Assembly (NCBI GenBank): GCA_013350335.1
Contig: CM023534.1
Span: forward strand, 3,472,001 to 3,536,000
Direction of reading: 5' to 3'
DNA length: 64,000 bases
DNA from: Chimonanthus salicifolius
Taxonomy: Eukaryota; Streptophyta; Magnoliopsida; Laurales; Calycanthaceae
The position numbers and the translations under genes were made by a program. Positions 25,681 to 36,712 of the stretch are shown one piece after another. The notes under the pieces were generated by a model, which saw nothing but the letters and a program-made list of their open reading frames with translations, was not told the DNA's origin and did not search any database. Position 1 is the stretch's first letter; the number at the start of each line of letters is the position of its first letter.

Positions 25681-27275
25681 TTGATAAGATTGTTACCGCA
25701 ATCATTTTTCTGCACAAACTTGTGATGTGGCATCATCATCATCATCATCATTGAAGCCTTATCTCATATATTTGCAGTTGAATTTTTCAGTTCGAAGTAG
25801 TAGATTCATAAGAGAGTGGAGAATTGGCAAATTGCCAGTTTCATGCCTATTCTCATCTTTTTTTTGAGCGGTGAAGAAAATTTCATTAATAGAAAAAAAG
25901 ATAAAAAAAAGGAAAACAAAAAAAGCAAGAAAGAGGCCTAAGAGATATAGGCCCCAAGGAAAGAAATAACAATAACCAAAAACCAATGAGAAAAGACACA
26001 ATCCGACATCACCGCTATCCTCTAGATAAGTGAAAAGAGGCCCGAATAGCGCCATGAACGCCATTTTTTGTGAAGAAGCCTGCCACCCCATTGGCTAAAC
26101 GACTGATGAACGAGAAAGATACCTCCATGCCCGCAGTCAACACTTCAATCTCCCTCACCAATGTGATGAGCCTCCACGGGGGACTGCTTCACCCTGCTAG
26201 CCCATTTAATAGCATTGGAAGAATCACTCTCAATTACTAATTTAATTCCCCTAAACCCTACCCTAAGGTTAAGGCTCTCCTAATACTAAGAACTTCCGCC
26301 TCATTAAATTCCAAGGATCCCACAAATTCCGAGAAAACGACACTTATGGAACCCAAGTGATTCCTAAGCACTCCACCAATCCCAGCTGGTCCCGGTTTAC
26401 CTCTAGCATCACCGTCCTTATTAAATTTGAGAACCCCACACGGTGGAGGGGACCACACAAACCAAGCCTTCCTTCTACGCGGATAATTCCTCAGACAATC
26501 CTACCAAGATTGAAGCAATTCTCCGGCTTTAAAAACCTTGAATTCCTTGTTAGCGCAAAGCCACAAACATAATCTCCATTTAGCATTTTGAAATAGTCCA
26601 CTAAACTCTGAAGTAGTCCCCTCAAAGACCCTCATATTCCTCTCCTTCCAAATAGACGATAAGACCACAGTTGGAATTGTGTTCCACGTAAGTTTTCTCA
26701 AACCAGAATGAAACCAATACTCCATAACCCCTGTCCACGATCCAGGGCAAACCCATGAAACTCCCATTAGATCCAAGAAACAACTCCATAATTTCCAAGT
26801 CACTGGACGAGTAACAAAAAGGTGATCAATAGATTCGTTTGCCAACTCACAAATGGGGCACCTAGAATCACCCTCAGGCTGAAGAACATGCCTATTCTCA
26901 TCTTCTGCCAGACTTGAGGTTGCAAATGATGGAATACCTACATGGCAGAGTTGCATAAACTTGCAATCTGTGAAAGATACAACAGTTTCTTAAGTGGGTT
27001 TTGAGAAGATTGTTACTGCATCCCTTTTTGTGCACAAACTTGTGATGTGGCATAATCATCATCATCAGCATCATAGAAGCCTTATCCCATCTCTTTGCGG
27101 TTATCCTTCTGATTTCAAAGTAGCATTCATACAAGAATGAAACTTGGCAAAGTGCCAGATTGATCTCATTCTGATACTCTGGGAGGCTTGAGACTGCTAG
27201 TGATGGAATACCAATATGTGGCAGAGGTAGATAAACTAGCATCTGTGAAAATTAGAACAGTCTCATTAGTGGGTC
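25681..27275. repeat. Tandem duplication, about 275-bp unit, copy 1 split by a LINE
   Basis: Copy 1 is 25681-25859 plus 26905-27000. Copy 2 is 27001-27275. Both run through the same ordered landmarks: agattgttac, cacaaacttgtgatgtggc, (atc)n, gaagccttat, aattggca/acttggca, gatggaatacc, and aacagt. Similarity is clear but not perfect, so the duplication is old. Copy 2 lacks the LINE. Confidence 0.85.
25860..26886 (-). mobile_element. 5'-truncated L1-type LINE, 1027 bp, 18-bp TSD
   Basis: It is flanked by exact 18-bp repeats catgcctattctcatctt at 25842-25859 and 26887-26904. A poly(T) at the left marks the antisense tail. On the minus strand, a zf-RVT region (CPICELANESIDHLF, then SSIWKERNMRVFEG) at 26501-26880 is followed by RNase H (FNKDGDARGKPGPAGIGG; SLEFNEAEVLSIRRAL) at 26258-26458. 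In copies of this family the pattern is FNVDGAARGKPGPAG, so the active-site Asp region is still visible. A stop separates the two parts. It lies in the LKR/SDH leader intron. Confidence 0.93.
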
Positions 27276-28273
27276 CCACTTGTATGAACTTAAGTGAGAC
27301 TTAATGTAGATTAACGTTCAACAGTCAGTCCAGTCCAGTTGTCGAGTTGGAGTAGCTTGCATGAAAACCATGTTCAGATCCTATTACTATATCTATATAT
27401 AAAGAGATAGTTGGAGTTGTCCATCAAATGAGAGATTGGCAAAGAATTTTTGAAGAGAGATTTTTTTTAAAAGAGATTGTATGACGCTAAAACACTTTGG
27501 AAACTGCTGACTCAAGTGTTGCATAGGTTTGGAAAACTTCCATTCATTCCATCATTGAATGTGGATTTGGAAATTGCCAGACTCAAGCATTCAATAAATT
27601 TGGATGTGGATTTGAATATCTCTTCCTATAAGAAAAGAACTGGGTTATTCTCTCTTTTTCTTGCACTCTCGCTTTGTGTCAATCTTGCTGGTCTCCAGAA
27701 GACGGATGTCTCGCGATCTCAGTCTCAGTCTAGCTCTCATAAGATGACGAACACAGTAGCGCTAATGATCAACTGACAATCAGCGTCTCAGATTTTCTCT
27801 CTTGCGCCCTTGCTCTCATATCGGTCTTGATCTTGCTCTCGCAGGACAACCGAACGCTGATAAGCTGAAAATCAGTATCTTAGGTTCTCTCCCTCAGTCC
27901 CTCTTTCTTTTGAAAATAGAATTTTGGACCCAAAAGGAAGGATGACAATCAACTTTACTATTAATGAATTTGGAGAATAGCCTGGCATAGTGGCATGTAT
28001 TAATGTTTAGTAAACAAAAGGAAACAGTTCATGATTTCTAGACTACAGAAAGAATCTGAAGCCTAAAATATCATGAACAGTGATCATCTTTAATTTGTAA
28101 ATCTCAAGAAACTCAAGGTAAAAATATTAATTTTAATTTAATAAATTATATGACAAATTGACAAGGAGATAGAACCATGATGCTATTAATTTATAAAGGG
28201 TTATCACCTTATTTATACATTCAGCTCATCTCGGCATGAGGCTTATCAAATAGGGAGGCAATAGTCATGTTGT

Positions 28274-28472
28274 AAAGGTCTTTCATTGAACATGTGACCC
28301 ATCAAAAATCACCTTGATCTGATCAATCAAACCATGTTTTTGAAGCCTATAAACTTTAAAGGTTAAAAAAATAATATATACTAATCAAACTTTAAAGAAC
28401 TTAAAAAATGTGGCTTGATTGATTCAACTAAGGTGATTTTTGGTGGGTCACATATTCAATGGAAGACATTTC
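28274..28472. mobile_element. Foldback MITE
   Basis: Two arms of about 90 bp are inverted copies. The left arm carries cattgaacatgtgaccca and catcaaaaatcacctt. The right arm, reverse-complemented, carries cattgaatatgtgaccca and caccaaaaatcacctt. A short AT-rich loop lies near 28370-28385. Internal phrases (aaaccatg...cttgattg) resemble the foldback family at 48.9-50.3 kb. TSD not established. Confidence 0.7.
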
Positions 28473-29531
28473 TAGCAGACTCATCGTCACTCCATTTGGT
28501 GTCCTTTATATAGATCATTATTCATAATCGATGTGTATGCTTTTTATTAAAATACATTGTTTAGATGTGGATGGTTAAATAAATGCAAATATTATTTTGA
28601 TAGTTCAATTATTCTATAATTTTATATGTATAAGTAAAATCCACATGTAAAGCATGTCTCCAAACTTGTGTCCAGTTAAGGTAAAAAGGAGAATGGTTCA
28701 TGTTCAGAAATATTTGTGATCCACCTGATAACTTATCAACCTGATTTATGTCATGGGGTTGGCTCCAATCTTGGACAGCTTTGATCTTCCACATGCATGT
28801 TATCATATTCACATGCTTTCTTGTTGGTCTATTAGTGAGTTTGCATGCAGACTTAGGTAACCTCTCTTTTCCATGCACAGAATCCTATTACTGTCAGTGT
28901 ATAAGTACTCTGATTTTTTTTTTTTTTTTTTAAATTTAGGACATACACAAACAAATGTTGTTCGATATTTATTCTTTGTATATAGTTTGAACAGAGATTT
29001 GTTATTTTCAATATAGAAAACAGGTTTGAATGAACATCTAATCACCCTTCAATATGGTTCAATGCAGTAAATTTTATGAATCATAGAAACATAAGTTGAT
29101 ACAAAAACATAAATAACTGACTAGATTTCATTTTCATGCAAGGTTTCACTGGGATTATGGGTCTGTTTATATGGACATAAGCTTCTAGCATGATGCAATT
29201 TTAATTTAGAACTTTTTTAGTCCCCTGATCTGATTTAGTTAGAGTTCTTAGAGAAACAAAATACTACTTTATTATAATAAGGGTTTTCGTAATTTTAGAT
29301 GAGCCTCTTGAACGACCCCCCACCTCCATTCTCCCTGGTAAAGGTGTGTGATTTAATTTTCTAACCATTTTTTTAATTTAAATTTATATATTGTAGATCT
29401 AACAACCAATTATTTTCTTCTAGTGCATGACATGAGGGTAAATTGTTTCAGTTAATAGATTTGAATCGAATTTGATTTTCACAAGTTGTCTTACATTGTT
29501 GTTGTTGCTTCTTTGCTTGATTTTGGCACAG

Positions 29532-29570
29532 GCTGTGCAGAATCCTAACTAAAACCAGTTGTATTTACAG
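29532..29570 (+). other. LKR/SDH: Possible small noncoding leader exon of LKR/SDH
   Basis: A 39-nt segment is bounded by ggcacag| and |gtaataca, both good splice sites. Its one open frame would not join in phase with the coding exon, so it would be 5'UTR. Support is from splice-site form and position only. Confidence 0.35.
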
Positions 29571-29663
29571 GTAATACAAATCTTTACTTTGTGTGTGTTC
29601 TCATTATCCTACATTCCTACTAATATTTGTTCATTGATTGGTTAGGCATCAACACTTGGCACC

Positions 29664-32600
29664 ATGCTGGGCAATGGAGTTGTTGGAATCCTTTCCGACT
29701 CTTCAAATATGTGGGAAAGGAGAGTTCCTTTGAGCCCATCACATTGTGCTTGCCTTCTTCGTGGCAGCAAGGGTAAAGGCAGTGTGGACCGCATTGTTGT
29801 GCAGCCATCTACAAAGCGCATTTATCATGATGCTCTGTATGAGGATGTTGGTTGTGAAATATCTGATGACCTTTCAGAATGCGGTCTCATATTGGGGATT
29901 AAGCAACCAAAGGTACTATATCTATGAAAGGCCACTGGACTCACAAACATAGGGTAACAGAAACATATATGTCCTCCTTTTTTAAATGGAAAAAGCAAAT
30001 ATCTTCTCATAAAGGGAAATTAATGATTACCACCTGGCTTTTAATGCAGTTGGAGATGATTCTTTCTGATAGGGCTTATGCCTTCTTCTCCCATACTCAC
30101 AAGGCACAAAGAGAAAACATGCCCCTGTTAGATAAGGTAAAATTGGAGACTTCAGTTTTAAATTGTGGATCTGTCATCACTCTGTTCCTTGATGATTTTG
30201 TTCAACACATAGGTCCTAGCTGAACGGGTTTCTTTATACGACTATGAGCTTATTGTTGGTGACAGTGGGGAGAGGTTGCTTGCTTTTGGAAAGTATGCTG
30301 GTAGAGCTGGATTAATAGACTTTTTACGTGGACTGGGGCAAAGTATGACTCTTCACTTTATTAACTCTGCAATTTCTTTGAAATTTGGTTTTACCAACCA
30401 TGCATGATAACAGTTTATTTTAATAAATCTTTTTATAAGGTTGTGATAGTTGTTGCCTCTGTTTTTTCCCTTTTTTTTACTTCTGTGGCAATTTTAAAGA
30501 TTTCCTGGTTTGACATGCAGAGTTTTTTTTTTTCTGTATTTTGTCACTTTTTTTTTGTTTTTGTTTTTGTTTTTTCCTTCCTTCCTTTCTTTCTTAGAGA
30601 GAGTAAGCTGCTTGATTTTTTAACTAGAAACTCCATTATGTTGAAGACATTGACATTGTTTGACTTCAAGATGACTAGATTTTGACATCTTTTTCTTTTA
30701 TTTCAGGATATCTGAGTCTTGGGTATTCAACACCTTTCCTTTCACTAGGAGCATCTTACATGTATTCTTCTCTTGCTGCTGCAAAGGCTGCAGTAATTGC
30801 AGTGGGTGAAGAGATTGCTACATTGGGACTTCCATCTGGAATTTCTCCTTTGGTTTTCGTGTTCACTGGTTCTGGAAATGGTATTATGTGAATTTTGGAA
30901 GCATTAATTTCCTTGGTTCTTTTTCTTGTTCTGAGTTGAAGTTTTGAAGATATGGTTGGCCATTCTCATGGTAGACAAGTTCTTTTTATTGAAACCATCA
31001 CTACACAATTGATTTATGAAATTGAGTTTGGTTTCAAATGGTCGAGGAGCAGACCTCTGAGTCTCTGACAATGCCCTCATGATAGCACGATAGATTAAGA
31101 TCCACAGACCAATCAAATCAAACCAAAAGGGAAAGGTCTTACAACCGCTAGGTAAGTTAGCAATTAGTTGATTTCCAATGCCATGAGAAGCCACTGTTTA
31201 CCTGTACAAAAACCAGCACTGTGTGATGAAAAAGACATGCACAAGCAATTTAGATTTTCCATCAAATTACCAGCATCAAACCAATCAACTAGTTGCTCAC
31301 TTAGAAGTTTCTGGAAGAGGCAAAATTTGCACTGCAGCTTGACAATGATGATTTAATCAGTAGTAAAACCTTTAGGATGTGCTTAAACCATAGTTTGAAA
31401 ACTCAAAAAACTTGACCCACTCGTTTTTTTTGTCAGAGTGTAAATTAAATTGAACACTTGGATGAGCTTTGACTGAGTCAAAAAATAAAACTCAAAACAA
31501 AATATTAAAATCATAAAATATTTAATTTTACATACATAATTATATATTATATACATCATCATGTTAAATCATAAAAGTATGTAATTTTACATGCATAATT
31601 GGTTTAGGGTTAGGGTTTAGGGTAAAAATATTATATATTATATATTATATATTATATACATCATCATGTAAAAATGAAAAACTAGTGCGATTGAAAAGAA
31701 GAAATAAATAAACAAAGGAAAAGCATAAAAGATAATAAGAAAATGAGAAGAGTGCCCCTTTTTTCTCTTCTATTAATATATTAACCATTCAAAAAAATGA
31801 GAAGAATAAAAATTAAAAAAGAATATCAAATCAGGAAATCCAGAAAAAAGCGGGAAAAAGAGAAAATGGGAAACGAAGAAGAAGAAAATCACAAGAACAA
31901 GAAGAAGAGAATGGAAAAAAAAAAACAATAATGAAAAACCAAAAAATAAAAAAAGAAGATGAGAAAGCCAAGTGGGTAGAGGAAAAAAAGATGAGAAGGC
32001 CAAGGAGGTAGAAGAACAAGAAGAAATTAAAAAAAAAAGGAATTAGAATAACTCTTACAGTCCCCTTCCCTCTCCCCTTGAGTAAGTGGATCAAGAAGTC
32101 AGGATTCTAGAGAGTAGTAGGGTTTGATTTAGCTTTTATATCACTCAAATCACATTTGGCATTATACACCTGAAAAATAAAGAATGACTTCTGTATCCTT
32201 TTTTTTTGAAACAAGAGAGCATCTTCTCCACTCGAACAATTTGAGTCAAATAACTTGACTAGGCCAAGTTTTTTTCTTGGCTCAGCAACCCTGCCAGTCA
32301 GGCCAAAAACTTGTTGATCCACTGAGTTTCAATCGAGTTACTCAATTTTCATGTTAATTCAAGTTGACTCAGTTGAGCCAACCGAGTCCTTTCCGAGTTT
32401 GTTATTCCATGATTTAAACACATGGCTTCACAGTACCTAACATGGGTTGTCAGTTGATTATATTGAAACACATCATGACACATTAATCTTTCACATTATA
32501 TATAGATGCCATTTTGTCACCTCAACAGTGCAGCATACTGTGATATATTTTTATTTATTAAGTTAACTGATCAATATTTTTCGAATGAACTTTAAAAATA

Positions 32601-35600
32601 TAGTTGAATCATCATCTACATAAAAGACATCCATCTAGTGTTGGCATCTAACTTTAATAGCTTCACTATTTTTCTTCACTTTTTTTTTTTTTTCACTTTT
32701 CTAGTTTCTCAGGGTGCACAAGAAATATTTAAGCTCTTGCCCCATACCTTTGTGGATCCCTACAAACTTCCAGAGCTTGTTGGAACGGTAATAACAGTTT
32801 ACATTTCTATGGTGCTTTTCATTTCTACTGTGAAGTACTATTCATTATCTACACATGGCTTAAAGACATTTTATGGTCCATCTACCTTGCAAATACGATG
32901 TTATAGCATGCCATACTCATGCTAACTTTGATCTGAAGTAGGCTGGGTTTGCGCTGGATTTAGACTAGCCACCCTGCCTACAGCTAGTCAAAAGCCTAAT
33001 ATGTAACTGATCATCTTCTACTTAGTTTTCAACTAAGTTATTTAGATAACTGATCATCTTCTACTTAGTTTTCAACTAAGTTATTTAGACACTGGATTAT
33101 TTGTAGCTGATCATCTTCTACCTAGTTTTCAACTAAATGATTTCACATTGAATTATTTGCATGATGAATTCATCAAAGGATAATGATCTGTGCACCATGA
33201 GTTTTCACCATGGTGCACTACCCTTAAAAGGAAAAGACCATTTTGCCTTCTCTTTTTAAAAGAGGGAAGAGAAAGAAGAAGAAAAGTAATGGCAAAATGG
33301 TTTTTTTCCTTTTAAAGGTGGTGCACCATGATTTGGATCATTACCCTTCATCAAAATGAAAATCTTGCATAGTATTTTATAATTTTTGAAAGCCTTCGTT
33401 TGATTTTAGCGGTTGTGTTTCATCTATTCTTGTTTTTCCTTGATTTCCATTTGATTTTGACATCCAAAATATGTTGCACAAGATTGCTCTTTTTGATTTA
33501 TGCTCCTTTTTAAAAAAAAAAATTTGCCTACAAATGCCTTGTTCATTGTGGTTACTTTTCATACTCAAATTTCTCTCTAAGATGGTTCACTTTTTTAGAT
33601 TTTAACAAAAAGTCTATGAAAAAAAGTTTCAAATAAAATGACTGTTAAATGTTATGAGTGAAATTTGTTTCCATGTTTCTTCTGCATGAAGTTGTTTAGT
33701 ATGTTGCCGCTGTTACTGTATTAGATGTAGAAAATAATAATGAAAAAAAGAGAAGAATATGGGAGAAGAATAATTTCTCTTGTATTGAATTGTGTGTCAC
33801 ACTGTAGGAGATTACATGTATAAATAATAAATAGGGAGCAAACCACAATGGCTAAAATGGAAAGGAATAAAAGAATAAACCAAGTTGACTTTCCGAAATA
33901 AGATGATTTGGGTCAAACTCTGCCAAGAAGTGGGTCCCACATGGTCAACTGTATCCTGAAGTGGGTCCCACAACATGCATCTCCATCTCCATATACCATG
34001 CTTAATTGTGAGTTAAAAAAACCCCTTGCTTATTTTGAGTGATAAAAAATCCCATGCTTTATATGGTATTTTCTCAATTAATTATTTGAATTGATGGCTT
34101 TAATTGGATATATGTTTTCTCAAATTTTCAGTATTTGCTTAGTTGGTTTTTCAACTGCCATTCAGCTTGAAGTTCCTTTTTTTTCTCTTTTGCTTATGAT
34201 AATCTGATCCTTGGTTTTATTTTCATTATAGGCTGGGAATCTTGACCAACATTCACAGACTTCTAAGAGATTCTTCAAAGTATATGGTTGTGTCGTGACT
34301 TGCCAAGACATGGTTTCACCTAAGGACCCTTCAAAAATATTTGATAAAGTGCGTCTCATTTCCTGTTAGACTTTGCAGTACTGAGTATTCTTTAGAACCA
34401 TTTATGCCATTTATTATCCATATATGCATGGTAGAGATTGTTGGCTTCTAAATAAGGTTCCTACATGTTGCAAGGGAAGTCAAAATTTAATTCAAAATTC
34501 AAACAGTATGTGCTTAGAACTTGGATCTATTTCATTTCATCTCATGTGATGCAGCCCAACTATGGAAACATTTCCAAGATGCAACAATCTGGTATCTAGT
34601 GTTCTATGCCCAAATATCTCTCCAAAATCCACAAACACTTCAGTAGTGGAAGCATGACAAAATCATTATCATCATTGTCAAAATTGTTGAGAATAGAAGC
34701 GCACAAAACAATGAACGGAAAAACAAAACCACAGATCAAACACACACAAGACACAAAGATTTTATGTGGTTCCCTTTCGGTATATCTACGGGTTCAAACT
34801 AGATCCACTATACTTAAAGGCAAAAAAGAAGAAGAAGATATAGCCGTGCCTGTTACAGTTTTCGCTCTCACACCTCTCTCACGAAAAAAGACATTATATA
34901 CTGCCCTAGTTAGGGCTACAACATATGTAATGTGAAAATTACAAAATTGACCCCCCGCGAGCTCAGCATGGAGCTTGACCCTCAAACAAGCCAGTGGGGA
35001 TGGGATCACCAGTAAATATTTGACAATTAGGTTCCACAAACCTAACAAAAACTTCCGTTACATCTACCAAGGATCTGCTTTTGGTTGTAGTTTTCCATTC
35101 AATCCTATTGATAACCATGTCCTTGTCATCCCACCTTCTATCATGTCATGTCTTACCACCTCAAGTCATGTCTTTAATGACATCCCACTTTTGCTTGTAC
35201 CTTTTACTTGTAATCCTCCTAAGCCTCATACTAAAGCTGTTTTTAGTTTTCCATGGGTGTGCCAAGGTATCTTAACTGTCATTTCCTCATTTTTTTGATA
35301 TACTGCTGAAACTTTTAGGCTTTTCTAATGCACTCACTTCAATTCTATCATTTTCTTATAACATTGCACAAACTAATACACATTTCTGTTACTATTACTT
35401 TATATGCCTGTCTTCTCTCCATTTCTCAAAATTCAACTTCTTATAACATTGTAGGTCTAACTCTCATCTTATAGAAACTCCCTTCTGATATACGTTACTC
35501 TTTTATATCACACAACACTCCACTAGGTTGCCTACACTTTTCCCATCTTGCACCCATCGTTTGAACTCTACCAAAATCACATTCTCCATGTTGTTCTACA

Positions 35601-36660
35601 ATTGCACCCCAGTATTGAAATTAAGTGGTTGTAATTAAGTGTAACTATAGGAGATTGATGCAAAATTTCGGTTCTTATCTTTAACTACAAAATAATACAT
35701 GGTGTGTTCCTGTAAAAAAAGATGTGTTAGAAGCATTTCAAGAAAATGAAAGAAAAGTATTAGATTGCTAAAATGGCTCATTGGCTGCTTTCCTCCTGCT
35801 GCTTTTTTCTTCCTCTCTCTTCTCTCTCTCTCAAAGACTGCACCTATTCTAGGTCTTTGATGTTAGTTGTTTTACTTAATCTATTGCTTTGTTCATTTGG
35901 ACATTTGGGGTTCTACTCTAGAATGACGTGGATTCAGGAACTCATAATTATAGGTTTTAATTAATAACAACCTTAACCTTTATTACTTGTCCTTCGTTGG
36001 AAATGACTTGGGTTGCATCAGCCTTCCATGGCACCTTGTGGACTTGTTTTCTTAATCTAGATTCAACGGAATATACTCTCAGTCAATAATACTGCATACA
36101 TTAGATGATCTGTATTCTCTACCACATGTATATTCTTCTACTTCTGACATCTTTAGTTGTGAATTCTAGCATATCTCACAGTGCAGTAACTCTATTAGAA
36201 AAACTATTCTCTTATTTTCTTGCAGGCAGATTATTATGCGCATCCAGAACACTATAACCCTGTTTTCCATGAAAGAATTGCACCATATGCATCTGTAATT
36301 GGTATGCTATTATGTATCTTGTTGTGAATTTATCTCTATCCTACTGCTCTGAAGGTTTTTGTTTTGTTACTCTTTCATAGTTAGGCTAATTACTTGAGGA
36401 TGATCATCAATTGGATTTGCAAAACACGATAGTCAGTAATGATCATGTAAATGATTGCTTCCTTCTTTGTGTTTGGTTACTCATATCTTCAGGATCTATA
36501 ACAAGGATTTAACTGTAGTCACTTAGAATCAATGAATGAATTCCAAATTTTTAGGACAGCTATATCAAATAAATGATTTATCGTGCTTATAAGATTTCTG
36601 TGAAAAACTAAGCAGACTGTAGGCATGCTGTTTTGGAACATGTGGCATTATAATGAACAT

Positions 36661-36712
<52 letters not shown>

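Noticed and set aside
29570..29663. An N-terminal extension of LKR/SDH upstream of ATG 29664, as some plant homologues have
   Set aside because: The exon could be read upstream in frame for six codons to the acceptor, but no ATG-bearing exon in the right phase was found. The small exon at 29532-29570 would join out of frame.
31773..32094. Minus frames with many Phe/Leu residues
   Set aside because: These come from a purine-rich low-complexity tract on the plus strand within a DNA element.
33770..34000. Copia-LTR-like sequence (ttctcttgtattgaattgtg and tataaat nearby)
   Set aside because: It is suggestive of an LTR fragment, but neither terminus nor a TSD could be found, so it is not listed as an element. 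The same applies to 34680-35030.
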